A DNA stretch of 10,780 nt, taken from the NCBI GenBank assembly GCA_900554615.1, contig USIB01000042.1, positions 1 through 10,780 on the forward strand. The letters are read 5' to 3'. The notes beneath the pieces were generated by a model. The model was not told the origin of the DNA. It did not search any database and saw only the letters and a program-made list of their open reading frames with translations. This document shows positions 1 to 5,998 of the stretch, in pieces. The stretch comes from an uncultured Mycoplasmatota bacterium. GTDB lineage: Bacteria; Bacillota_I; Bacilli_A; RF39; UBA660. The translations under genes were made by a program, and so were the position numbers. Each line of letters begins with the position of its first letter. Positions within the stretch are counted from its first letter, which is position 1.

Positions 1-9
1 TTTCCTCCT
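1..9 (-). promoter_or_regulatory. Ribosome binding site of a gene off the left edge
   Basis: Read on the minus strand this is AGGAGGAAA, a near-perfect Shine-Dalgarno. It implies that a leftward gene starts just outside the window. The promoter at 66-94 and the leader between them belong to the same unit. Nothing of the protein is visible, so its identity is unknown. Confidence 0.7.
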
Positions 10-23
10 AATTAATATATATA

Positions 24-50
24 AAAGAGTGGATTTTTATGCCACTCTTT
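24..50 (-). other. Leader hairpin of the off-window leftward gene
   Basis: A perfect 9-bp stem (24-32 with 42-50, AAAGAGTGG / CCACTCTTT) with a 9-nt loop sits in the short 5' leader between the minus promoter and the ribosome binding site at 1-9. On the minus strand it is followed by TTATATATATT rather than a clean T-run, so it looks more like a leader or regulatory hairpin than a terminator. Its arms resemble those of the hairpin at 183-208, so alternative pairing is possible. Confidence 0.5.
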
Positions 51-65
51 CTTCAAGACAGTTAT

Positions 66-94
66 ATTATAGCACAGGTTTACTGTAAATACAA
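66..94 (-). promoter_or_regulatory. Sigma-A promoter for the leftward off-window gene
   Basis: On the minus strand the -35 box TTGTAT (89-94) and the perfect -10 box TATAAT (66-71) are separated by 17 bp. Transcription should start near 59-60, which gives a leader of about 60 nt or more with the hairpin at 24-50 and the ribosome binding site at 1-9. Confidence 0.7.
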
Positions 95-126
95 GGTATT
101 TTTTTGTTTTTTATTGCTGGTTTTTT

Positions 127-212
127 AATATGGAGACTGTTATACTCCATATTTTACTTTGAAGACCTTAGGCTTCAAAGTGGAGTGGGAAACTACAGGT
201 TCACACTCTTTT
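127..212. other. Three consecutive hairpins between divergent promoters
   Basis: Three stems follow each other: 127-135 with 145-153 (9 bp, AATATGGAG arm), 156-164 with 173-181 (9 bp, ACTTTGAAG arm, extended by two G-C pairs over a bulged A), and 183-187 with 204-208 (GAGTG / CACTC). The third is followed by TTTT on the + strand. The block lies upstream of both promoters, so it belongs to neither of the two visible leaders. It could be a small RNA with its own promoter, a pair of regulator sites, or a decayed leader. I match it to no known riboswitch: T-box, SAM, TPP, purine, FMN, lysine and guanidine signatures are absent. Confidence 0.45.
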
Positions 213-233
213 AGAAGAATATGAAAAAATCAT

Positions 234-262
234 TTGCTTTTTTACTTATTTTATTGTATAAT
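234..262 (+). promoter_or_regulatory. Sigma-A promoter for the RNase J gene
   Basis: The -35 box TTGCTT (234-239) and the perfect -10 box TATAAT (257-262) are separated by 17 bp. The expected start near 269-270 gives a leader of about 74 nt ending in the ribosome binding site AAGGAGA at 331-337. Confidence 0.75.
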
Positions 263-343
263 TAGTAGGCAGTGGTTATTCTTTAAATTCAATATTTTAA
301 TTTTATTTTTTAACGAGAAAATATTTATGAAAGGAGAAATTAA

Positions 344-2074
344 ATGAATACAAAGATTATTCCCCTAGGAGGTATGGGGGAAGTTGGTAAAAACATGTAT
401 GTTGTTATGCATGATGATGAAATTATTATTGTTGATTCTGGTGTTATGTTTCCTGATGATGATTTACTTGGTATTGATTACGTAATACAGGATTATACTT
501 TTTTAAAGGAAAATGAAAGTAAGATTAAGGCTCTTATTATTACCCATGGACATGAGGACCATATTGGTAGTATTCCGTTTCTTTTACAATCGGTTACTAT
601 TCCAAAGATTTATGCTCCTAGTAACGCTAAGGAACTTATTGATAAGAAATTAGAGGAGAGAAGTATCGTCTATAAAGATATGGTTATTTATGACGAAGAC
701 ACTGTAATTAAGACTAAATATTTTAATATTGAATTTTTTAGAACTACTCACTCTATTCCTGATTCACATGGTCTTGCTATTGACACTCCTGATGGAGTTA
801 TTGTTATGACTGGTGACTTTAAGTTTGATATGACTCCTATTGGTCCTATGGCTAATTTACATAAAATGGCTAGAATTGGTGAGAAAGGTGTTTCGGTACT
901 TATGAGTGACTCTACTAATGCGATGAGTCCTGGTACTTCTCTTAGTGAGAGTGTTGTCGATGAGAATCTTAAAGAGATTTTTGCTACTTATACTAGTAAT
1001 AGAATTATTTTAGCAACTTTTGCTTCGAATGTTTATAGAATTAAACATATTATTGAAACTTGTAAGAAAAATAATAGAAAGATTGCTTTATTTGGTAGAA
1101 GTATGGAAAATATGGTTGATATTGCTCTTAAATGTGGATACTTTGAGGATAAAAGTATTATTATTACTGCTGAAGAGGCTAATCATTTGAAGCCTGGTGA
1201 GGTATGCCTTCTATGTACTGGTAGTCAGGGTGAACCGCTAGCGGCTTTATCTAGAATTGCTGCGGGTACTCACAGACAAATTAGTTTAATGCCTAATGAT
1301 ATTGTAATATTTTCTAGTTCTCCGATTCCTGGTAATACGGCATCGGTTTCAAAGACTATTAATAAACTATACAAGAAAGGTGTTAGAGTATTTACTAATG
1401 CAATGAGTGAGATTCACTCTTCAGGTCATGCTAATCAGGATGAACTTAAACTTATGATTAGGTTGTTTAAACCAAAATATTTTGTTCCTTATCATGGGGA
1501 ATTTAGAATGCTTAAAAAGCACACAGACTTAGGTGTTATGTGTGATATTCCAAGGAGAAATACTTTTGTTTTAGAAAATGGTGATGTTCTCACTCTTGAA
1601 AAGGGTAATCTTCATAGAGATGGGAAAGTACAGGCTGGTGAAGTCTATGTTGATGGCTCAAGAATCGGTGATGTTGGGTCCGCTGTTATAAAGGATAGAA
1701 TCCTTATGAGTACAAATGGTATTTTGGTTATTATTGCTAATATTGATATGCAAAAGAAAATCTTGATGGGTAGTCCAGCAATTACTACTAGAGGTTATAT
1801 ACTAGTTAATGAGAATACTGATTTGATTAGGGATATTCAACATAGTGCTGAGATTATTATTAATAAGGAACTTAAGAAAAAGGTATTTAATTTTAACGAT
1901 ATGAAATCAGAAATTATTAATGGCCTTATTCCTATGCTTTCTGATAAGACTGGTAGAGTTCCTATTATCTTACCTATTGTTATGGGTATTAAGTCTGATA
2001 GTCACCAGAGTTCTTCTGATGATAGTAATAACACTTCTAATGAGAGTCATGATGTTAAGACTAAAATTAAGTAA
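344..2074 (+). CDS. rnj: Ribonuclease J, catalytically competent J1-type
   Basis: RNase J is a metallo-beta-lactamase/beta-CASP nuclease with endo- and 5'-3' exonuclease activity. It degrades mRNA and matures rRNA in the cytoplasm of Firmicutes. The protein is 576 residues, against about 555 usual. Visible motifs are the metal site HGHEDH at 68-73, H136 in the THSIPDSHG stretch, D158 in TGDFKFD, SDSTNA near 188, the beta-CASP IHSSGH at 357-362 and YHGE at 383-386. All metal ligands are present. B. subtilis J2, from memory, has a degenerate HGHEDH, so this is the active J1 type. The fold matches end to end up to a roughly 25-residue Ser/Asn/Asp-rich tail that accounts for the extra length. The start is set by AAGGAGA seven bases upstream of ATG. 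It is monocistronic, with its own promoter and a strong terminator. Codons prefer T in third position, matching the T-rich + strand. Confidence 0.97.
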   Translation: MNTKIIPLGGMGEVGKNMYVVMHDDEIIIVDSGVMFPDDDLLGIDYVIQDYTFLKENESKIKALIITHGHEDHIGSIPFLLQSVTIPKIYAPSNAKELIDKKLEERSIVYKDMVIYDEDTVIKTKYFNIEFFRTTHSIPDSHGLAIDTPDGVIVMTGDFKFDMTPIGPMANLHKMARIGEKGVSVLMSDSTNAMSPGTSLSESVVDENLKEIFATYTSNRIILATFASNVYRIKHIIETCKKNNRKIALFGRSMENMVDIALKCGYFEDKSIIITAEEANHLKPGEVCLLCTGSQGEPLAALSRIAAGTHRQISLMPNDIVIFSSSPIPGNTASVSKTINKLYKKGVRVFTNAMSEIHSSGHANQDELKLMIRLFKPKYFVPYHGEFRMLKKHTDLGVMCDIPRRNTFVLENGDVLTLEKGNLHRDGKVQAGEVYVDGSRIGDVGSAVIKDRILMSTNGILVIIANIDMQKKILMGSPAITTRGYILVNENTDLIRDIQHSAEIIINKELKKKVFNFNDMKSEIINGLIPMLSDKTGRVPIILPIVMGIKSDSHQSSSDDSNNTSNESHDVKTKIK

Positions 2075-2094
2075 TTAATTTATTTATGACATTT

Positions 2095-2134
2095 AAAAAT
2101 AACTATTATCCGTAATTGGAAATAGTTATTTTTT
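2095..2134 (+). terminator. Rho-independent terminator after RNase J, probably bidirectional
   Basis: A 13-bp stem (2095-2107 with 2121-2133) is extended by TCC/GGA (2109-2111 with 2118-2120) beyond a bulged A, and ends in a T-run. It begins about 20 bp after the stop codon. The A-run on the left side makes it equally able to stop a leftward transcript, such as one from the promoter at 2514-2543. Confidence 0.85.
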
Positions 2135-2160
2135 CATATTTAGTAGATAAGGTTTTGGCT

Positions 2161-2328
2161 TATTCCTGCACTTTTGATATTTTATTTATTAGGGAATTAT
2201 AGAATATCAGATTAGAAAATGAAACTTATTTGTTGGAATATTGCACATATGAACTATTATATATATTTGTATTTATACATTTTTATTTTTTTATATTTAT
2301 TTATACTTTATACTTTTGTGCAGGAATA
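2161..2328. repeat. 11-bp inverted repeat enclosing an AT-rich stretch
   Basis: TATTCCTGCAC at 2161-2171 and its exact reverse complement GTGCAGGAATA at 2318-2328 enclose 146 bp of almost pure A/T with no reading frame. Both outer ends are TA, as expected if a 9-bp terminal repeat (TTCCTGCAC) were flanked by a TA target duplication, the pattern of mariner/IS630-type miniature elements. Alternatively the arms may close a long-range RNA stem in a leftward transcript. In a region this AT-rich, two 5-G/C 11-mers pairing exactly are unlikely to be chance, but no transposase is present to prove mobility. Confidence 0.4.
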
Positions 2329-2360
2329 TTTTTTCGTAAACTTCTTGGTTGATTTTTTTA

Positions 2361-2403
2361 ACTAGAGCGTGATGTGTTGTTACTCTAGTGATTACCTCCT
2401 TTT
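2361..2403 (-). promoter_or_regulatory. Full Shine-Dalgarno plus hairpin with no start codon
   Basis: On the minus strand AAAGGAGGT (2402-2394), with complementarity to the 16S 3' end running on through most of the next four bases, is followed two to three bases later by a 7-bp stem ACTAGAG / CTCTAGT (2361-2367 with 2383-2389). No ATG, GTG or TTG lies at usable distance. A tiny frame of 11 codons starting with ATG at about 2420 runs through the Shine-Dalgarno and stops (TAG) at the hairpin base. The frame after the hairpin stays open for about 30 codons but has no initiator. It sits about 105 nt downstream of the promoter at 2514-2543. It may be a leader peptide/regulatory RNA or a remnant of a deleted gene start. 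Confidence 0.45.
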
Positions 2404-2481
2404 CTTTGGATTTCGCCCATTCTTAGATTCTTAATTTTTTTCTCACATTATTTAATGCTTTCTTTATACTCTTTAAAAATT

Positions 2482-2516
2482 GCATTAATTTGGTAGGCCT
2501 TAATTTCGCATTAATT
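2482..2516. repeat. Direct repeat GCATTAATT over a promoter start
   Basis: GCATTAATT occurs at 2482-2490 and 2508-2516, 26 bp apart. The second copy overlaps the -10 box of the minus promoter (2514-2519) and its start point. The stretch between holds AGGCCT with TTAA flanks. The position would suit a repressor operator, but this is inferred from placement only. Confidence 0.3.
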
Positions 2517-2543
2517 ATACTATGTATTTGCCTTTGATGTCAA
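2514..2543 (-). promoter_or_regulatory. Strong leftward sigma-A promoter in the gene-poor region
   Basis: On the minus strand both boxes are perfect: TTGACA (2538-2543) and TATAAT (2514-2519), spaced 18 bp. Transcription should start near 2507 and could run about 400 nt to the two-way terminator at 2095-2134. No normal protein gene lies in that path, so the product may be a non-coding or leader-type RNA containing the Shine-Dalgarno/hairpin unit at 2361-2403 and both arms of the inverted repeat. Confidence 0.65.
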
Positions 2544-2589
2544 CTATTTTTTTGCGATTTTTTCTACTTTTTGGATTATTTTTTTGTAG

Positions 2590-2598
2590 TTATCCACA
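2590..2598 (+). promoter_or_regulatory. DnaA-box-like sequence
   Basis: TTATCCACA is an exact match to the bacterial DnaA-box consensus. It stands alone. No cluster of boxes, dnaA or dnaN gene is in sight, so this is not evidence for an origin. A single box can titrate DnaA or regulate nearby transcription, or be chance. Confidence 0.3.
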
Positions 2599-2640
2599 GG
2601 TTATGGGGAAAAACATTTTTTGAAGGGGTATATTGATAAT

Positions 2641-2770
2641 GATAATGGTATGGGAAAGGAAAATGGATTATGAGAAAGACTCCTTTTGGAGGCTTACTCA
2701 TACTATGATGGAGACAATACTTTGGCTCTATCATACCCTGGAAGACTTGAATTGTGAAAGGCTGAAAGGG
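2641..2770 (+). ncRNA. Candidate structured small RNA
   Basis: This 130-bp block is about 40% G+C by hand count, well above the flanking spacers, and folds into neighbouring hairpins. Hairpin A pairs TATGAG (2669-2674) with CTCATA near 2697-2702 and continues inward to CTCC-TTTT-GGAG. Hairpin B pairs TATGATGGAG (2704-2713) with CTCTATCATA (2725-2734) over a 12-nt loop. CCCT/AGGG (2736-2739 with 2767-2770) may form a third, and GGTATG (2647-2652) could compete for CATACC. Hairpin B keeps a G-U pair only when read as + strand RNA, which favours that direction. No clear promoter was found. A 69-codon frame crosses it, but its codons (AGG, CTG, CTC) are unlike neighbouring genes. It resembles no RNA family I recognise. 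Confidence 0.35.
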
Positions 2771-2827
2771 AAAAGAAAAAGAAAATATATGTTGTATACT
2801 TTCTTATATATGTATATGTTTGTGATT

Positions 2828-4210
2828 TTATCCTACGATTAATATTTGACCTATTGATAGCATATTTGATGTTAAACTATTTAATTCTTTTAGTTTATCT
2901 ACTGATGTGTTATATTTTTTGGCTATGGAGTATAGGGAGTCGCCTTTTTGTACTGTATATGTCGTCTCTAGTGGAGTACTTGATGGTATTAATAGAACTT
3001 GACCGATGGATAAGAGATTGCTTGTTAGATTATTTAATTCTTTTATTTCATCTATTGTTACATTATATTTTTTGGCTATGGAATATAAGGAATCGCCTTT
3101 TTTTACTGTGTAACTGATTCCTTCATCTACTGATGGAGATGCTGCTGATTCATTGCTTGGTAATTTTAGTACTTGACCAATGGATAGGATATTTGTGGTT
3201 AGCCCGTTTATTCTTTTTAATTCTTCTACTGTGGTATTATATTTGGCCGCTATCGAATAAAGTGAGTCCCCTCTTTGTACTGTATATGTTGTCTCTGGTA
3301 ATAATGAACTTGGTATTTTTAGTAATTGCCCTACTGATAAGGTATTTGTGGTAAGCCCATTTAGTCTTTTTAATTCTTCTACTGTGGTATTGTTTGCTTG
3401 GGCTATTTTATATAAGGTATCGCCTTTTTTTACTGTATAAAGTGTTTCATCATCTTTATATATTATTTTGCTTGGTATTCTTAGTACTTGACCTATTGAT
3501 AGGCTATTTGTAGTTAGATTGTTTTCTTTTTTTAGTTCTTCTACTGTTGTCCCTAATTTGGCCGCTATCGAATATAGGGTATCACCTTTTTTTACTATAT
3601 AGGTATTGGTTACGAGTCCCTCTGGTGGGGTATATGGTACTCCTATGTAAGAAGCGACTGCTGATATGACGGCTTCTGCTAGTTCTTTATAGTTATCTTT
3701 TAGAAAATTGGCATCTTTTGTGCTATCTATAAATCCGTATTCTACTATTATCGGCTCTAGAGCACCTGTATTTCGATGAATGAAATAGTAATCTTTGGAG
3801 GTATCACTTGGTAGTCTCCTTTGATAATATTTTCTTGTTGTTTGTCCTGCGTTTCCTATGTTTTCTAGAACTCTTTTGGCTAGGGTATCTGGATTTCTTA
3901 AGGCATATATGACTTCGGCTCCTTCTCCGCCTCCAGAATTGATATGATTTGATATTAATATTACATCAGATGAGTTTCCAAACTTATTTAGAATTGTATT
4001 TACTCTCTCGGTTGGAGATAATGTTGTATCTGAGTCTCTTGTTATGGCTACTGGTACTCCTAATTCTTTGAATCTATCATACATATATTTTGATATTTGG
4101 AGGTTATAATCTTTTTCTAGCATATTATTCCCTACGGCACCTGAATCTGTGCCACCGTGTCCTGGGTCTATTACCACTTTTCTTGTGGCTCTATCTTCTT
4201 TATTATTCAT
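2828..4210 (-). CDS. N-acetylmuramoyl-L-alanine amidase with five LysM repeats
   Basis: This 460-residue enzyme should cleave the amide bond between N-acetylmuramic acid and the peptide stem of peptidoglycan. The Amidase_3 domain fills residues 11-190. The likely zinc ligands are H18 (in DPGHGG), E32 and H89 (SNHINS), with catalytic E157 in IIVEYGF. Five LysM peptidoglycan-binding repeats follow at about 203-246, 257-300, 308-351, 366-409 and 417-460. Each opens with Y-x-V-x-(K/R)-G-D-(S/T)-L-Y and ends near IGQ-x-L-x-I. The last stops at the C-terminus without the usual IPS. The start is fixed by GAGGGTG before ATG. There is no signal peptide: residue 1 onward is charged (MNNKEDRATRK). The enzyme must therefore leave by another route, as phage endolysins or mother-cell lysins do. 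It follows a gene with a terminator and has only weak AU-stem termination of its own. Confidence 0.93.
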   Translation of the reverse strand: MNNKEDRATRKVVIDPGHGGTDSGAVGNNMLEKDYNLQISKYMYDRFKELGVPVAITRDSDTTLSPTERVNTILNKFGNSSDVILISNHINSGGGEGAEVIYALRNPDTLAKRVLENIGNAGQTTRKYYQRRLPSDTSKDYYFIHRNTGALEPIIVEYGFIDSTKDANFLKDNYKELAEAVISAVASYIGVPYTPPEGLVTNTYIVKKGDTLYSIAAKLGTTVEELKKENNLTTNSLSIGQVLRIPSKIIYKDDETLYTVKKGDTLYKIAQANNTTVEELKRLNGLTTNTLSVGQLLKIPSSLLPETTYTVQRGDSLYSIAAKYNTTVEELKRINGLTTNILSIGQVLKLPSNESAASPSVDEGISYTVKKGDSLYSIAKKYNVTIDEIKELNNLTSNLLSIGQVLLIPSSTPLETTYTVQKGDSLYSIAKKYNTSVDKLKELNSLTSNMLSIGQILIVG

Positions 4211-4286
4211 TTGTTATCACCCTCAAAGTAGTATATGTTTATGTTGTCAAAATGGTTAATTGTACTAGTATTTTTTTGATAATTTT

Positions 4287-4319
4287 AAAAGAGGTTTTTA
4301 TTTTCTTTTAACCTCTCTT
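4287..4319 (-). terminator. Terminator overlapping the stop of the 4308-5411 gene
   Basis: On the minus strand AGAGGTT (4316-4310) pairs with AACCTCT (4296-4290), extended outward by G-T and A-T pairs, and is followed by TTTT. The stop codon TAA (4310-4308) lies in the hairpin itself. It separates the unknown gene from the downstream amidase. Confidence 0.75.
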
Positions 4320-5411
4320 TTTATGTGGCACTAAATCTATAACTTCACCCTTTGTTTGTTGTTCTTCTAGTGTATAGGCGTCTTTTGGGTCCTCTCCTAG
4401 CAAGATATTCTCTATTATTCTTTTTAAATTATTATAGTGTTTTTTTTCAATAAATGTATATTCTTCTTTAGGATGTTCTTTTATTTCTTCTTTTAGACTT
4501 CTATAATATTCTTCATCTAATTTATCGTATTTTTTTATTAAGTCTAGGATATTTAATTCTTCTCCTAGTAAATATAATATTTCGTCTTCTGTAAATAAAT
4601 TGCCGCTACTGGGCTCTTCATAGTTCATATAGGTATGAACTGCTTCGCATATGTTTTCATATAATCTTCTATCTTTGATTTCGTTATATTTATTCCAATT
4701 TTTCTGTATTCTTTCTAGTATTTTTAACGATGGATTTAATAGACTTGGATTTGCACTTATGTAGGAAGAAAGCGTCAAGTCATAGTTTGATATTATGTTT
4801 ATTAGATAGTTTTTTTGTCCTATTTTGATTAGTTCTTCTGGTGTTTTGAAATTATTATGTATTTGCTCTTCTAGATATTTTTCGGATAATATGTCTTTTA
4901 TCATTTCTTTGGCATAGTAATCTAATACTATTTTGTTGTGATTATATTTATCATATATAAACCAGAAACCTTCTCCTACTTCTCTTTTTATTTTTGGGTC
5001 AGTAGATGCTATTTCTTTGACAGATAATAATTCTGTTTTTTCTCTTAAATATTTTGTTCTTAATATTAGTTTATACTTGATATAGTCTTCTGATGTTTTG
5101 TCTTTAATTATACTACATAATATTATTAGAACTTCTATTTTATTTAGTTCGTTGTCATTTGATTCTAGATAGGTCTCTACTGCTTGTATTAAAAATGTGT
5201 CATCTCCAGGAAAGGCTTCTAGTAGTGATTTGACAAAGTGGTAATTTTGTTTTACTGGTTTTTCTACATAATCATAGAAATTCTTATCTTTGGATAGTAG
5301 TATTACTTGGGACATGAACATTGGGTCATTTTCTAATTCTTCTAATGTATAGCCCTCTATATCATTACCATAAATATAACTATATACTATGCTTTTTTTA
5401 TACTTTTCCAT
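4308..5411 (-). CDS. Unrecognised helical protein, 367 residues
   Basis: I do not recognise this family. The protein is soluble, highly charged and predicted all-helical, with no signal peptide, membrane segment or catalytic motif. Residues 20-85 (from YTLEELENDP) have spaced aromatic and hydrophobic positions loosely like DUF4116-type helical repeats, which is only a resemblance. The C-terminus is a basic tail, LVPHKKRG, after a Glu/Lys-rich stretch (about 305-350). The start is set by AAAGGAGT seven to eight bases before ATG. It is a single-gene unit with its own extended -10 promoter and a terminator hairpin overlapping its stop. Codons end in A or C (ATA, CTA, GTA, TTC, GAC), in line with the T-rich + strand left of 6000, so it looks long resident. 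The coding call is secure because of length, ribosome site and bounded transcription unit. Confidence 0.85.
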   Translation of the reverse strand: MEKYKKSIVYSYIYGNDIEGYTLEELENDPMFMSQVILLSKDKNFYDYVEKPVKQNYHFVKSLLEAFPGDDTFLIQAVETYLESNDNELNKIEVLIILCSIIKDKTSEDYIKYKLILRTKYLREKTELLSVKEIASTDPKIKREVGEGFWFIYDKYNHNKIVLDYYAKEMIKDILSEKYLEEQIHNNFKTPEELIKIGQKNYLINIISNYDLTLSSYISANPSLLNPSLKILERIQKNWNKYNEIKDRRLYENICEAVHTYMNYEEPSSGNLFTEDEILYLLGEELNILDLIKKYDKLDEEYYRSLKEEIKEHPKEEYTFIEKKHYNNLKRIIENILLGEDPKDAYTLEEQQTKGEVIDLVPHKKRG

Positions 5412-5436
5412 TTTAGTTACTCCTTTTGTTACTTTG

Positions 5437-5445
5437 ATTATAGCA
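5437..5445 (-). promoter_or_regulatory. Extended -10 promoter for the 4308-5411 gene
   Basis: The minus strand reads TGCTATAAT, a perfect -10 box (5437-5442) with the TGn extension. No good -35 box sits 17 bp upstream, which the extension can compensate for. The start would be near 5430, about 20 bases before the start codon, with the ribosome site at 5419-5426. Confidence 0.6.
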
Positions 5446-5480
5446 TAATTATTGATATGTTGATTATTTAATGATTCTTT

Positions 5481-5497
5481 TTGACACTAGGTTGACA
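5481..5497. repeat. Paired TTGACA / TGTCAA repeats upstream of a promoter
   Basis: TTGACA occurs at 5481-5486 and 5492-5497 on the + strand (TGTCAA on the minus strand), 11 bp apart, or one helical turn. Relative to the minus start near 5430 they lie about 50 to 65 bp upstream, a usual activator position. They could instead be -35 boxes of a + promoter, but no -10 box follows at the right spacing. Confidence 0.25.
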
Positions 5498-5528
5498 TTT
5501 TGTGTAAAGGTTTATTCTTTTGTATGAA

Positions 5529-5998
5529 TTATCTATGATAAGATTTTGTATTTGCCTCATTATATAGTGGGACTTCTTTTGATGTATTAAACTCTACTAT
5601 GTAATTTTTTCTTAAGGCTAATTTTTCTAAATCATCTATTATTTCTGTTTGAAATGGCATTAGGAGTTCTTTTCTTTGACAATATTTTTCAAAGATGTAT
5701 TTTATTATTTCTATTTTTTCTGATAGTAACACTGTTTCTATTTCTTTTTTAAAACTTTTTATCGATATTCTATTCATTAGACTATAACTTATTTCATTAT
5801 ATCTTTTATATGTTTCTATAATATACTTTTCTATATTCATTATTGATACGACTATTTCTGTTTCTCCTGCTAAGGTTTCTTTGAGGGCCGCTACTCTCTT
5901 CATAATTTCATCATAATTATAGATTATCTTTATTTCTATTTTTCTATAATCTATATCTTGTACTTGAAATATATATCTTAATATATTTTCTATTAGTC
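5529..5998 (-). pseudogene. 5'-truncated gene remnant at the island edge
   Basis: The frame is open from about 6008 to the TAA at 5529 and reads as plausible protein throughout (about 157 codons: helical, Lys/Glu/Ile-rich, ending in TKSYHR). The only ATG codons are internal. The first, at 5903, gives 124 residues but has no Shine-Dalgarno. The 32 in-frame codons before it, back to about 5998, have no ATG, GTG or TTG. The open frame begins just where the upstream S41 gene ends (TAG at 5999-6001). The simplest reading is that the 5' part was removed when the DNA to the right was inserted or rearranged. Composition still matches the left side (T-rich + strand). The alternative is a functional 124-residue protein with weak initiation. 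The family is not recognised. Confidence 0.6.

Noticed and set aside
183..212. T-arm-like GGTTCACAC suggesting a tRNA
   Set aside because: The T-loop consensus is not met, and no acceptor, D or anticodon arm can be built around it.
2390..2405. + strand stretch resembling the 16S rRNA 3' end (anti-Shine-Dalgarno)
   Set aside because: It is simply the complement of the Shine-Dalgarno on the minus strand; no other rRNA sequence surrounds it.
2450..2488. Short minus-strand frame of 20 codons starting at the ATG near 2484, basic and amphipathic
   Set aside because: It has no ribosome binding site at a proper distance and the length is well within chance in this sequence.
2590..2598. Replication origin suggested by the DnaA box
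   Set aside because: Only one perfect box, with no cluster and no dnaA/dnaN nearby.
2633..2842. 69-codon + strand frame crossing the GC-elevated block
   Set aside because: Codons such as AGG, CTG, CTC and TCC are unlike neighbouring genes, the tail overlaps the end of the amidase gene, there is no clear ribosome site, and the DNA is better explained by nested hairpins. A short peptide from the internal ATG at 2664 cannot be excluded.
2854..3354. Long + strand frames opposite the LysM repeats, and other antisense frames at 4090-4311, 7215-7526 and 7843-8025
   Set aside because: They are shadows of the real minus-strand genes: Leu/Phe/Tyr-rich antisense translations without ribosome sites.
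4230..4259. TTAACC-18-TATACT as a minus promoter for the amidase
   Set aside because: Transcription would start inside the ribosome binding site at about 4218-4224, so the mRNA would lose it.
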